The notes: a model not told the origin generated them from the letters alone. A stretch of 64,000 nucleotides of DNA from Melampsora larici-populina 98AG31 (GCF_000204055.1 NW_006768780.1:346286-410285), one strand, 5' to 3'; positions 24,433-38,127 are shown, numbered from the stretch's first letter. Program-made: numbers and translations.

Positions 24433-26962
24433 CAGTACTTGAGATCTTAGACACAAGCTCCAGAAGCACTTCACACATAATATAGTAACGCTTTTACTAG
24501 CTGTGAAAGGGAGGGGGTGGTGAGGCTACCAAGGGGGGGTGGTGGGGATACCGGGATCCTATAATTACTTCCTCACATAATTAATTCTTTTATATTTTCT
24601 ATTTTATTGATTATCATTAAAAAGAAAACACCTTACGCATCTAGTTTCAAAGATTCACAGAAGATAGTACAAAAGACAGATTAGGTAAAGAGACTAGTAG
24701 AATCTCAAATAATGAATGCCAAGACCTACCTTAGCACGAAGAATAAAAAAGAAGAAGAATATCAAATAAAGATAAGAAATAATCCACGAACTAAGAAAAC
24801 TTTTAAGACAAGAACTCTCTAATATATATACGAGTCCTTGTCAAAGTATACAATAAAGAATCAGGGAACATTCCCTTACGTAAAACAAGGATCATTAGTG
24901 ACCAAGCATCGTGACCTCTTACGTAAAAAACGGATCTCACGTTAATCTCGTTATTCGAGTAAAGAACTAGAGCAAACCATAATCATCATTGAAGAAGTAA
25001 GTCTACTAGAAAACACTCACGCTACGGCCGGCATAAAAAAATAGTATTAGCTAAAATGACTCACTAAGTTATCACAAACGAAAACCACGAGTTGAACAAA
25101 TTTCCTGAAAGCTATAAGAACCAGGCTATCTTGCTAGAGGATGAAGGGGGCATTGCATCTTACTTATCTTAAATTCTAACAAGGACCAATTCAGTCTTCT
25201 TAGAGATTAAATACCAGTAAAATAAACGTACCATACCTTCTCACTTTCTTTAGGAATTTCTTCTTGTCAAATAGTAGACCAGTTGTTGACTCCCTTTGAT
25301 AATCTATACTCCATAGGCGACCTAGTTCTCTGACCCAGTTAGATTACCAAACCGGCTCATTAGCTCCTTTACTGTCAAATAAGATTCCAATTGAATTTAT
25401 CCTAACTTTCCTAATCCGTAAGTAAATTCTACTTAGTCAATACCCCAGTTCTCGCAACGTAAAGTTGGTACGAGATCCCTGTATTTTCTCCGGATTATCA
25501 GGCTACTCTAAAGCTTTGGCTTAAGAGAAATTATCAGGTCTAGGAGTGACTCTCCCACTGCTGTTAACCAACAGTAGGCCTGTGATTCTTCCATAGGAAG
25601 AAATTATACTTCAGAATCCTTTTCTAGAAATCTTAGAAGTATACTTAAAATTTCCTTATCTTTGGTTAATCCATTCAGGAAATCGAAGATACCTCATCCC
25701 ACGTACACAGCGGGATATTAGTCAGGTCTTCAACAGAGTAAGTCTAGATCCATTTCAGCTGATTGAATAATAGCCACCCTGACAAGAACGGTGCAAACAG
25801 CTGTGAAACACAGAGAATAAGTAAACGTTGATACGGAAGCATGACAGATAATGTCCAGCGGAAAGAAATGCACTAAGGATGAATATGAGATAAGCAAAAA
25901 AGTTTTCCTTGGGCCACCCACCAGCCCCCGCCCACAAAAACCCCTTCTCGGACAGGCAGTCCCCAGGCCTCCGCCCCCCCCACACCAGGTCAGAGCCTGA
26001 ATAAGGTAATCACCTAAATAAAGACTGTTTGACTCAGAAGGAACAAGTTAGGATATGAATAGATAGTAATAAAACAAAGAGAGTCACATGAGACAAATAC
26101 ATTAATGAGAGACAAATGGAATGAAAACATTAATGTGAGCACTATCTACATGAGCTTAACTAAAGCTGAACACAGAGTAGTCTGAAGATGGATAGATTGC
26201 TACACGTATGTAATGTGGGTGTTATGGCTCAGGTGTGCAGTATTGAATCCTTTTATGACAAACTGTACCATTAATCATTTTCCTCTTCTAACTTTAGGAA
26301 GTTGAATGATGTTCACAGTGTATCAAGTTGATTCAAAGTGATGTGGACATTGATGAAGTTAAAATGCTGATTTTTGACAAGTCCCCAATAGAGATTGTTG
26401 ATGATCAATCTGCCTTTGTGCAATTATCCAAAAGGAACTCAAAAGTAGCTTTTGGCACAGGGATTGAGATTTTGCTTTGGTGCAAAACTCATTGCCAAAC
26501 ATCTTCTTTTCAACAATTTTCTTGAAATTTACATGTGATTATCAAAAAATCACAAAGAACCATCACAACCACACATACACTTAAGTAGAACTACTTTTGG
26601 GGGTGTGGGTGTGGACTCAAACTTGAGGATCCTCAGGTATGGGACTGAGGTGCTGAGCTCTGACCCAAAAAACACAGGTAGTGGCCTACAGGCAAACCCG
26701 TGCAGCTGCATAACCCGTGATAAGGCATAGAAAAAGATCTTAATCTTGATGCTTTTTACTGCCCAGTTTGACAACATAATTGCATAACCTGTAAAAATGC
26801 ATAGCAAAAGTCTTCCACCCAAATCATGTGTTTGCACAGGTTTGACTGTACCTGGCCCGTGACCCAAATTCACAAAGCCCCCCGTCTGGCCCCTGATCCC
26901 AAACCAATGTACATAAACCCGGCTTTCAGGAGCACACCTGAACCCAAATCCAACTGCCTTTA
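24433..26962. other. Gene-free repeat-like interval
   Basis: No exon is supported. Pu/Py-strand bias and degenerate short repeats suggest old transposon DNA. A 157-codon open frame at 26550-27023 (-) overlaps repeat words (GCATAACC...AAAGTCTT, twice) and a MITE end and was not called. Confidence 0.4.
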
Positions 26963-28180
26963 GAGCATCCACAGCCGTGCCGTAAATCTGTGACGTACAG
27001 ATATTTGAGGTAGTTTTGTGCACAGCCGTCTACCTCAAACACTTACTTTGCTTAGGTATTTCTCTACGTGTGAGCCACAAAAGGCCAAATATGTTCAATT
27101 TTGGCTCACACCCCAAATCCTTCTGTACCTTGCTTCTCCCATGATTTCAAAACCACTGTGCCAAATTTCCTCCAACTACAGTTTCAATTCCAATTGGGAT
27201 AAACATTAGATTTGATTGTTTCCTTGCACAATCACATCTTCTTGTTCAACCGTGTCCTTTCAATCACAATTCACAATTCACATTGTGTCATCATTGATTC
27301 AAAGACAACAGAAATTGGGACAGAGTGAACAGTCTTTTGTCAAGACTTTGATCTGTTTTTTGGGAATTCAAAGAAAGGATTGAGAACAAAGGAAATTGGA
27401 GCAGTTGTGTTATTCAAAAGGCCTGAAATCAAACAATTTAGATATTTTCAACATGATGATATTCTGTTCATTCCCAAGATGATGTGCACTTGAAGGAGCC
27501 AAGAGGTTTGAAAACAATGACTGTCCAGTGATCATGACTTTTTGAAAGGTTGAAAGGCTTAGAGCATCCACAGCCGTGTGGCGTAAACCGTGTCATACGG
27601 AAATTTAGGGCAAAAACATCCACAGCCGATGCCCTAAATTTTCACGTAGCTAAGGGAATTCCCTCTGTGCAAGCCAAAATAGGCCAAATATGTTCTATTT
27701 TGGCTCGCTCCCTAAATTCATCTGTACCTCGCTTCTCCCATAACTCCCACTTCGACGACTGCACTCCCTGCAAAATATCTCCCTCGATGATCAATTAACC
27801 CATAACTCACTTCACAAAATATGCTACAAGCCGTACTGTACGACACCACGGCTGTGCATTGTCTGAAATTTATGCCTCAAACACTTGCCTAAACGATCCG
27901 TGCGGCGCTCTGTACAATACAAATTTACGGCACGGCTGTGGATGCTCTTATGTTCATTGATCAATCATTTCCAATCAATCTCGATGATTCCTGAGCAATG
28001 AAAACTGCAGTCTTTCTCACTCGCTCATAGCATATGAGAAAATCATGCTAAATAATGCTACTAACTGTACTGTAGGGAATTACGGCTGTGGAAGGGATTT
28101 TTTTATACCTCAAACACTGCCCTAACTGATCTGTGCGAAGCTCCGTACGGTACAAATTAACGGCACGGCTGTGGATGCTC
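26963..28180. mobile_element. MITE with TTA target duplication, interrupted by a related MITE
   Basis: The left end, GAGCATCCACAGCCGTGCCG, follows a TTA at 26960-26962. The right end is its reverse complement, CGGCACGGCTGTGGATGCTC, ending at 28180 and followed by TTA at 28181-28183. A second member (27562-27947) sits inside it. Subtracting that leaves about 830 bp. The left part shares TTGGCTC, GCCAAATATGTTC and CTGTACCT with the inner copy, and the right part shares CCTCAAACACT and GTGCG-GCTC-GTAC. The 3-bp TTA duplication and inverted ends fit the PIF/Harbinger class. Confidence 0.8.
27562..27947. mobile_element. Inner MITE, 386 bp, TTA target duplication
   Basis: It begins GAGCATCCACAGCCGTG after TTA (27559-27561) and ends CACGGCTGTGGATGCTC before TTA (27948-27950). 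Terminal inverted repeats are at least 17 bp. It has no coding capacity and was probably mobilised by a Harbinger-type transposase. Confidence 0.88.
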
Positions 28181-28912
28181 TTAGCCCACGGGATAACGGG
28201 GAGCCCCGCGGACAGGATTGGGGGTTTTATGCATTTGCGCCGGCGCCCCGAGGATTCGAGGTCCGGAGACCCCTTGGAGTGTCGGGCTCGAGGCTCAGCC
28301 TGACCAAGCACATCACAAAATCCTAAAATAACTGAATTATTCACAAAGCTCAACAACAATTTCACTCTAAATCCGACCAAAAGACTTTGAGATGCATTTC
28401 GAAACTCTTTGTGTGTGCAAGTTGAAGTGCTACAAGGACATTGACATGGTGAAATGGGAGCTTGGACATTTGCTATACAAACACGTGGTCAACCACCTTC
28501 CGACCAATCATCAGGCTTCAGGGCTCGGGTACATCGAACTTTCGTATTCTGGCTGATAATTATCAGACCTGGCCTGACAAATTCAAGTACAAGCATCGTA
28601 CAGCCCTAGCTCCATGCTTGTATGCACATGTCGTTGTAACCACAAGTTCACCATCCACGGTCACACGTGATCCACTGCGGTCCACGTGACCAGGACTCCT
28701 CCCACTTCCATGGGTTATCACGCCACCCTCAGGCCTGTGATCAAATCAGGTACCGTGTGGGTATTGTGGGTATGTACCGCGTGGGCACGCCTGCCCTTCC
28801 ACCCACCCCCTACCACCTCAACAAGTCACAAACACCACTTTCGATCAAGGCCACAGGCAACACCACCATCACCCTCCATCGGCATCTCGGCCTATTCTTT
28901 TCACAGGCCAAC
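28181..28912. other. Upstream region of the KDZ-associated gene
   Basis: A short open segment near 28400-28440 reads LCVCKLKCYKDID in + frame, reminiscent of a CxC motif, but it could not be joined to the gene. Otherwise no coding evidence. Confidence 0.35.
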
Positions 28913-31165
28913 ATGCTACTCTCCGAGTTTGCTATTCGACTCAATGAACAGCACCCTAATCTAGCAGCCCATCTGACCATCACCGACCTTGTTAAATTTG
29001 TTAATCTTGCCAGTGAGGTGTATGACCGCGCTGACGAAGCATTGATGTTGACATCTAGTGACACCCGGATGCTTCCATTTATGAGGCTTGCCTTACAGCT
29101 GGCAATCGACGAAGGCGACTATGAATCATTATGGACTCTTTCGTTTCCCTCGATTCCATTTGCTCACATCAATCCCGCCAACATGATACGCCTACACGGC
29201 CTCAATGAGGACCTCAAAAAGAACAAAGTTTACGAGGTTTACCTCACCCCCCCCACCCATACCTGCTTAGTTTGTGATCAATCTTCCGGACGACAACTCC
29301 GACAACGGCCTCGAATCGATGGTTACATGTATGACCTCGATGGTATCCACTCGGCCGAGTTCCACACATGGGCCTGTTTAGGTATGTTTTAACGCTTGGA
29401 CACATGGTAATATACTTTCACATATTCAGCTACTGACCAGATGGCACTTGAATGATTTGTTTCAGATTGTAATACCTACTACCGGCCATCATATTACAAA
29501 ACAAAAAACAAGCAGAGAGTTTACTATTCAAAAGCTCAGGGCGCCGATCCGCATCATTTTCAAGTTCACTGCCACTTTGCAATGACTCACCGACTTGCGA
29601 TGTCCTTTCGCCAATCTCAGATGTTAGCACAGTGAGTCCTACATGTTTCTCACATACAATTTTCAAGAATGTAGCTGACACACCCTTCTGTCCAAAGCAT
29701 ATCTAACTTCAATCTCGTCAATTTATACAACCTCACGCATTTCAAGGACCAGCAAGTGCCGACCCACTTTGGCGATCAATCTAGCCCGAAGATATCACAA
29801 GAGGTCGCTCGCGATGCCGTCGACGTCTTCAGTTTGCTACGACGTTGCGAGCAACGCGGATATGTCCTTCACGTCAGCGCTGAGGGAAAAGATGCCGACC
29901 GGTTCCTACCTGCGATGGTTCGAGAACTTTACCACATCGCGAATCATGGTTCATCTTACCGCGACCATTTCTGCTCTCTGTGTGTCCGCGCTTGCAACAT
30001 TGAACATGGAGGAAAACAAGCCGTTAAAAGTGAGTGTGGCCCAATTATTTATGTTGTGCTCCGTATTTTCAATGGACTTATGACCGATTTTTCTCAGTCA
30101 TCCGAGCTGTGGTCACGGATGGACTTACGATAGGTCACTGGCGCTGCACTGCGTCTTCTGCGCAGCTTCAGGTGCTTGCTCATCGCGCTGGTGCGCCTCC
30201 TCCCGATGGCCCATGTCTCAATGCTTTACCTAAAGTCACATCTCGATTCTGCACTGAGCATGAGGTAGCTTTAAAGGGTTGGTGTGTCGCCCAACCATGT
30301 ACTGCCCTTGCAGAACCTGAATCAGAAACATGTCAAGACAAAAACCACCAAGCGGCTTGGGCTGAATTCAAAGCTTTGAAGAAAAAGAACTTTTCACTTA
30401 AATCAATGCTCAACCGCCCTGGGTCAAACCTTCCATCCGATCCATCTGTCCACCTTCATCCCGACACTGCCGAGCTAGTTGATCTCGAAAGCCTCCACCA
30501 AGCTGACGAGGCTGATCGCGAACACGAGTCCGCCCGTGATGGTGGGGAAGCCAAGCCCAAACGAGGCCCAGTCTTGAGCCGCTCCCGCACCCATAATGAC
30601 CAACTCATTGTGGGTACGTGCGGCATTATATTGTCTAGGCGAACTTTCTACAATGCTGAAGCACCCAGTGCTCTGAGAGTTAGGTGTTTTTGAGGTTTCT
30701 TTTTTTTTAAACTCTTCTACTGACATATGTATTCTCCCCTTGTAGGACTACCTTGTCGAAGCGTTCCCTGATGGTCTCCCGGAGGTGATCTTTTACGATA
30801 ATGCCTGCAACCTCTTAAGAGTTATACATAATGGAGACAAGGACCCCGCCCCCTTCGAACACACTGTCATCCCTGTGGACCCTTTCCACCATCGCTCTCA
30901 TAAAGAGAGCGATACGTTTTGTCAAATGTATACTGACCCCAAAAAATTTCCAGACTTGCAAGAGAGTGGGTCTTGGATCTTTAATGCCTCTGCTGGGGAG
31001 TTGAGTAACATATGGTATGGTGGATTTGCATCTATGTGTCGGAACATGCAAGCTACCCGGTATGAGTTTTTTTTGGAGGAAATGGTTGAACTTCGCAACA
31101 TGTGGCTGAGTGACGCGTTGGCTGCCCGGCCATCCTTGGAGTTTATTGGGATACAAAAGTTGTGA
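28913..31165 (+). CDS. KDZ transposon-associated CxC5/CxC6-type protein
   Basis: Five exons join in frame: 28913-29381, 29466-29631, 29698-30029, 30098-30678 and 30746-31165, giving 655 codons with no internal stop. The protein has spaced Cys clusters: HTCLVCD (residues 116-122), DCNTYYRPSYY and CSLCVRAC. It then has VVTDGLTIGHWRC, several Cys/His pairs (FCTEHEV, WCVAQPC) and a C-terminal half with EVIFYDNACNLL, VDPFHHRSHKESDTFCQ, IWYGGFASMCRNM and RYEFFLEEMVELRN. These match the proteins described with Kyakuja-Dileera-Zisupton elements in basidiomycetes; the two Asp motifs suggest an RNase H-like fold. It is probably a transposon gene. The intact frame implies a recent or maintained copy. 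No terminal repeats of its own were recognised. Confidence 0.82.
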
Positions 31166-34100
31166 TAGTTCAAAGGTAGGTCTTGATTTATATCTCTGGA
31201 AACCCTTACATGACTGACAAACACCACACCTAGTCAATTTGTAGTGATCAACGCCGGTGTGACAACGTTTTGATACTGGGTTCAACATAATCTTTTGTCA
31301 CCCAACATCATTTTCTGCGAAATCATCCATCCGAGAGCTATTCATCATTGGGTTTACATTTGGTCTTAAGATCGACTCATGTTGATTTCTATCATGCTAA
31401 AACTGTGAACTCAAAATTCCATTCTATTGAAATTTGACCTCGTCATCCATCGTTGATTGTTCTCTGTGGTGAAGGCCACATGGCCTCTCATGTTTATTTC
31501 ACACATCTTTTTGACACATTATATGCTTCACGCAGTTGAATCACATAACTTTGGTACTTGTTCCAATCCGTGAAGGTGAAGTGGTTTCGACATCGAGTGG
31601 CGTAGATCAATGAATTATCAATTATACCAGGACGCTACTGATAAATTGACCTCTTGCTTCCAAACGCGGTCATAATTACTAAGCTTGATGCATATGATTT
31701 AAAACAAACACCTTCGGTGTCGCCTTTTGTTAAGCAGTTCAACTAACAGGTTTGAGACAACCTTTTTTTTCTATTTGATCATCAATCAAAGTGCCTTTTA
31801 TGGGTTTAGACTAATCGACTCGACACAATCATATGGAAAGCACAAAAAGCAGAACAGTTATGGTGATTCTTAGTTGGTTGCTTGTGTTATCTAAAATCGT
31901 CATAAAGGTAAGATCATCGTACCTTTGATATTGGATAACGTCCTTGTCACCTTCATAACCCATACCCTTCTTACAATCAGGAAATACGAATACCTCAAAC
32001 CTAACATGTACCGGTACTTTGTCCACAAGCACCCCAATCGGGAGTGGCAAACACGCACATAGCTTGATCTTTCACCTCCAGAGCATCCTCCAACCCACAA
32101 GAGTTTACACACGCCCCCACCACAATAACCATGCATCTACGTTCACATTCCAAGGTTCGCCGATTTTCCTTGTTTTCACACTGCTTCTCCTTGCTTCAGG
32201 AACAACCGCCCTTTGCCGGATCTCTGGGCGTTTTCCGCATGCATTCAAGGCACCCGGATGTGCTTGTGAATGCATGGAGCAGGAGATTAATACGATGATG
32301 AGCTCAAGCTGACCATTTTCCTTCCACCTCCCATATTCAACAAATCTTTTTTGCAAACCGTTACAATTTTACCCAACGAACTTGTTTCTTGACTCATCGA
32401 TGGGGAACAAATCGGTCCTTCCCAACCTCGGATAAGAATTCCTGTGTGTGTGATCTCGATCTTGGGTCTCTGATACCGGATCACGGTGGGTTAGTTTCTG
32501 ACAAAGTCTTTGAAAGTACACTTGGGTTTAATGATTTATCTGGATTCCTCCTCTTCAAAATATTTAGGGCTTTGATGATAACAATCCGAACACTTTCGGA
32601 CCTTTTCCCATTCTGAATCGCAATGTCTTCTGAATCGCAAGATCACTATTCTCATTCGCCAGATCAATCAGTTCACTTATACTGAGTAGGTCTCGCACCT
32701 TAACCGATGACACCTTAGAAAGCTTGCCTTGATATGTGATTCTTCCTCGATACGATACTCAAACTGGATGTCCTTGTTCCATTCCTATTTCATCGCAGGC
32801 AGTGTACGGTCCACCTTAGTCATCTCCTTTGGACAGCAGAAGTCGCCAATTGCCCTGTCGTGTTGTTGTACTCTGAGCTACGAACCAATGGAAGGGCATA
32901 CGGCATTCTGTCTGTGAGACTATAAGAGGACTGGCGAGATCATCGAACCAGCTGAGCAGGATTACGAACCAGAATCACCTCACATCATGTAAGTTAATCG
33001 AAAACACTCTCATGATCTCATAGAAATTGCGAAACCAGTGCTTGACATGGTTTGTTGATCATGCTAGCTCTAATGGGTTGTCAACAACACCGATCCAGTG
33101 TACCCTGTTTACAACCGGCCAGCTTGTCAAAAAGTCAGTGATTTTAGCCCCATTTCACATGTATTGCCAGTGATGCCCAGTGATGAATGTTGTTCATATG
33201 TTTTAGACCTTCGTTCAGGAATAAAACTGATTTTCAACTGGATCACTTTTTACATCCAAGCTTTGTGGTCTATTTGATCATCAATTTAAGCAAAGAGAGC
33301 GTGGATTCACGTATCAAGTTTGCCGTATCGATCTTCCGTATCGATCTGTTTGTAAGTACATAGATCCGCGTCGCACTTTTTCTCTGCTCTCGCTTTCAAC
33401 TAGCTGCTATCATACCTACAAGGCTGGATTTCAGGTATAGGGTTTTGGACCAATCGCTTTGCCTGTTACTCGATCACCACCATCAGACAATAAAACATTT
33501 AATGTTTGGAAGACAGTAATCTCTGCCGTGGTTATCAAAATGGGAATCTGACGGGTAGCGATTATCAGTCAGTTTCTATTTTTTCCTCACGAAGCAAGCA
33601 TTGCTTGCGTCATTCTTTGACGTTGATTCTTGTGATTACATTCAATCAGGATCACATGGAGGGTATTGGCATTGATGGTGTTCTTCGCACTAGTTCGTAT
33701 ACATACCAGCTGATGGGTTAGTGCCCATTGCTTCCACATTGGAACGAGGATACTGCTGGTACCCATCTTTCAAACTCTTCATTGTTGATGAAACAGATCG
33801 AATCTTCAATGATTCCTCAACCCAGAGATCGGAATTCCTTTCAGTTTCTTACTTGGTGGATTATGTCCATCCATTCCAGTTTGAAATCATTCGTTTTTGG
33901 CCTATGTAGGACCTCAAGTTTGGATGTTATTATTTGATTTTCGATCTGAGCGAAAGAAAGATCGACTTTGTAGAACTAGCTCGTACAAAGTGGTTTTCAA
34001 TGCTTGTCGTGCTTTACCATCTAGTGTTACACAATGGATCATCTCACTTGGGATTCCTGTCAGTATTTCCTTTGATTGATCGAAGAAATACTGCCATGTG

Positions 34101-34282
34101 GACATACTGAACTGGAATAACCGTTTCTTTACTAAGTATGATCGTTCACCTCGTATGGTTTTCGCTGAACGCTTCTTGCAAAAGAAATCTAATCCTGTCT
34201 TAGCGGCGGCTAATGTCTTAGCGGCGCCTAACGTTTGTGGATTGTTACTCACCTTCGTAAGTTGTCATTCCGATTTGAAAGT
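31166..34282. other. Gene-free interval
   Basis: No supported exon. Short open frames around 32019-32312 and 33500-34080 start at non-ATG codons or lack motifs. The phrase CTATTTGATCATCAATY occurs near 31767 and 33268, hinting at a diverged duplication. Confidence 0.4.
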
Positions 34283-34349
34283 ACAACACTTTCAATTCAG
34301 ATCCTGAATTGAAAGTGTTGTATGTATGATCACTGTGATCATACATACA
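34283..34349. repeat. Two adjacent perfect hairpins
   Basis: The first hairpin has 18-bp arms (34283-34300 and 34304-34321) with a 3-nt spacer. The second has 15-bp arms (34319-34333 and 34335-34349) around one T. They overlap by three bases and all arms are perfectly complementary. Confidence 0.95.
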
Positions 34350-35013
34350 TTTTGCTTTTATCTCCAGCTGGCGGGCTGTCAACTCTCCGACCCCAATATT
34401 CATTTCATCCTATCTTCGAGTCCACCACACCTGATCCATGTTGTTCTTTATCTTCTCTCATCATTAGGGTGGGCTCAATCTCATAAACCAGAACGCCATT
34501 GGTTAGTGACCGAATGTCAGAAACTAGCTGTGGATAGGAAGTTCAGAATCGATTTTGTTAGGGGCGACGTACATTGGTAAATGTTTTCTGCATCTGATTG
34601 TTCATTAAGCTTCATATCATAACTGATTTCAAGTTTTCGTTTTCCCCTGATATTGTCAGTGCTGCAGATTCTTGTCAATGCCTTATGATTATATCAGTGA
34701 GCCATTTGCATTTTGGATACTGAGATTCCAACACCTACCTAGCTCCACTACGAAAAGCATCCTGAAAGTGATCCTTTTGAGTATTGGCAACGTTACATAT
34801 CGCATTCTCCAGATCAATATTGAATGTCTTCAATAGTCGTGTAAGGACATGGACGAAAGTCATTCCATGATCACGGTCAAAAGATGGCCGATATCAATCA
34901 TGTGAACATCCTCATGATTTGGAAGGTTCATTCAACCCAGCAGAAGATCCTATCCCAAATATATATTTTTAAGCCCCTTGCAAGTTTGATATGAGTCTGA
35001 ATGGCTTGGTCAT

Positions 35014-35065
35014 TGATGTTCTTTGTGCGTTCTGATGTAGTTTTCCGAACGCACAAAGAACATCA
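35014..35065. repeat. Perfect hairpin, 19-bp arms
   Basis: Arms TGATGTTCTTTGTGCGTTC (35014-35032) and its exact reverse complement (35047-35065) enclose a 14-nt spacer. Confidence 0.95.
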
Positions 35066-36920
35066 GTTATCGTCAATGTGAGTCCCTCTTTTGTCTTGAT
35101 CGATGGTAGCTTGGTCACAATATCTCGAATGTCAGCTAACAACAACGATGATGCCACTAATGATTGAATCAAATGCTCTTCAACCATGAGTGGTAGCATT
35201 CTTCGGAGTAATGGGAATAAACTCTGACAAAGGCTCCTAATCCTAATGGTGGATCAGTGAGTCTACAGTCACCCAGTCATAAATGGTAAGTGAAACTCCT
35301 TAACCTGGCCAGTCGGAGAGCCATCTTTGATGAGAAACGCTTGGATACATATACGTATCCCATTTGTACGCACCCCACACGCATGTAACATGCTCCTCCT
35401 TGAGGTAGGTAATGCAATGCCGACAATACACTTGCACTGAAAAGGTGGCCTGGCAAACATAGAGGACACACACTCAGTCAATTTGATTGGACTTGCATAG
35501 TGTCACTTGCTTTAAATGAAACGGTGTTTGGGTGATGTCCTGATGGAAATGGTGGGGGATGGTGTCAGTTAGTAAAGTGCTGGTTTGGGTGGATGTAGTA
35601 AAGTGTTGGTGTAAATTGATGTAGAAGGCTGAGAGTCTTGTACTTGATATTGATTGCAATGTACCCCCATGGATCTTTGGGTGCTAATAAGGATCACACA
35701 TCTTATCTGATGAACAGATGTGTTTGAGCAACAACCACATAGCAATATTGTTTTGCAAGGAGGCCCAGAGAATTCCTAGCAAGGACCCACAACAGGACAT
35801 TGATTGATTCATGTCAACTACAATGATTTGAGAGATTTGACCTTGTGGTTGAGCATGGTGACAAGGTTTTTTTGGTTACACAATGCTTCAAGTCTCAATA
35901 CCACCATAGCCGGCCATGTTGAAACACAAGCTCCAAAACTAAACCCCATTGTCTCCATCTTCCCAAAACCTAGGTAGACCAAAACAATCTTTGTGGACCC
36001 AAAGATTTGACCCAAAGATTTATGTTGTGCAATTTGGTCATTTTCCCAGTTGTGACTGGGTGTAACAAACCAATTCAAAGGTCATCAACAATTGGCACTG
36101 TGGAAATGCCTTGGTAGCCCATCGACGTGCACACACCAAACAAAGGTCATTAAGGAAGGATAGAACCTTTGAACAGGTCTTTGGATCCAAAGACCATCCC
36201 TCTCCCTCTGTCCAGGTGCTCAGAAAGCAAGCCCTTTGTGAGAGTGAGACAGATATGCAGGTATGAGGTGCTTTGCGCACACTGAGTTCAACAAAATGTT
36301 ATTCCTTTTGTTTCAAATCTTGTTGTGTGTGCACGTCGACATGCTACAAGGAATTTTACATGGGGTGGAAAACTTCGATTTGAATCTCAGAACAAGGAAG
36401 AGCTTACTTGTCATCATGAAAAGGGCACAGGGGAAATGGGATGCCACCCCAGGCCCAGGGACGCTCAACATAAATAAACCATGGTCAGTAATCATCAAGA
36501 GTAATCATGAATGAAAAGACAGGGTTTTCAGAAGCTTACCAATCTTTGTCAACCTGGTGGTATCCTCCTGTTTGTTGTATTTTCTTTTACCAGCGGGATT
36601 ATTGCAAGTTCCCTCTTGGCCCACACTGATGGGTCCAAAGTCTTCACTCTGATCATACTTTGATGAATACATCTGTTTCCTTCTGACCTACCTACCTCAT
36701 ATGCTGACATCAAGTAAGTTTTGATGTTCTGAACATAGTTTGATGAATAAATCTGTTTATTTCTTACATAATTACTAGCATCAAGCACTGAGCAAGATTC
36801 TGCATATGTTGCACCAGGTACAATGTAGTGTCACACAAACCGCTTGTGTTGTTTGGTGCCAAAGTTTCATTCTACATACAATGCTTAGTGGTCGTGACTT
36901 CATAAACTGTGAAGGTGTAA

Positions 36921-36954
36921 CATATACTTTCTGCAGCCATATACTTTCTGCAGC
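36921..36954 (+). repeat. Perfect 17-bp tandem duplication
   Basis: CATATACTTTCTGCAGC is repeated twice with no mismatch. Confidence 0.95.
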
Positions 36955-36990
36955 CCGGTTATGCTAGTATCTAAGGGGTGAGAAGAAAAT

Positions 36991-37029
36991 TATTGAACAA
37001 AAACATTGACTGGACGTTTTTGTTCAATA
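36991..37029. repeat. Perfect hairpin, 14-bp arms
   Basis: TATTGAACAAAAAC (36991-37004) pairs with GTTTTTGTTCAATA (37016-37029) across an 11-nt spacer. Confidence 0.9.
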
Positions 37030-38084
37030 GCCTCTTATCAAATTCATTGATTGGAATGAGAGGGTGAGGGGACATCCATCACTTTGTAGATGGGTTACAT
37101 ACCAAAATGTGAACCACTGACTGGTCACAGGTCACAGCCAACAGCTACAGTACCAGTACCTATTACCGTACTTGATCTCAGCTGGGGTACCAGGCACTGC
37201 AAAAATGCAGTACCCAACTCCTTGTCAGTTACGGCACTGCGGTTGGAGGTATGATACCAATACAGTAACTGCTGCTAACCCTTCCCTTGATGAACCAACA
37301 GATACATCAAAATACATGTGGCTATAGTGCAGTGGAATATGCTTGACCAAGAAAAAATTTGAAGAGTGCTTCCTGGTTCACTTCCTGTATCAAGTGCATG
37401 ATTCCAATGATTTGGAATACTGATGCCCTGGCTTGTCACCGCCCCACTACACACTCATTGCTGTTTCTCTGGCCTCATCGAAAGCATCTGCATAACTCAA
37501 AGTGTCCCCAAAAAAAATTGGTATTGTTACATTTTGGCCATTTGGATCTTGATGATTTTGATAATGTTGTACCACTATAAGCTAAGCCTTTCCTTTAGAT
37601 ATTGGTAAGCCTTTGATTTTGACTTGTACCACTATAGGCCTCCTCTTCATGGTGTACCACCATAAGCTTTGATTTTCCTCATGGTGTCCACTTTAAGCCT
37701 TTCATTCTGATAATGTAAGCAGAGCATTTGATTTTGTGGGTGAAGTTGTACACTATAAACCTTTGCTGCTGTGTACATAACTCCAATAAAATAATTCAAT
37801 AAGACCAAGTGTCAAATGAATTGTGTCACTTTCAGTGCTGATAGCTTTGTAAATATAACCATGACAATGATATTAAACCAAGATATCACACCATCCACAT
37901 CATGTCAATTCCAGACACAGTGCCAGAATTTAATTGCACCATTGACTCATTGGCTTCATTTATCTTAATGATCAAATGAATTGATTGATGATGCCGTCTC
38001 CCTTTTTCTTCTTTTGTATACCCAAGCAAAGGGTCAAACATGCAATATTTACACCTTCTTGCATGAGAAGAATCAAGTAGGCTT

Positions 38085-38127
38085 ACATTCAAACAAGCTA
38101 CAAAAGCTTTGTAGCTTGTTTGAATGT
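38085..38127. repeat. Perfect hairpin, 20-bp arms
   Basis: ACATTCAAACAAGCTACAAA (38085-38104) and its exact reverse complement (38108-38127) are separated by AGC. Confidence 0.95.

Noticed and set aside
26550..27023. 157-codon frame on the minus strand
   Set aside because: No motif, overlaps a MITE end and a duplicated GCATAACC segment, composition like the surrounding repeats.
30815..31288. 157-codon minus-strand frame
   Set aside because: Shadow of the last exon of the KDZ-associated gene.
32019..32312. Secreted-looking 97-codon frame with a hydrophobic stretch and a GCACEC motif
   Set aside because: It opens at a TTG codon, has no ATG before the hydrophobic part, and shows no splice context supporting an upstream exon.
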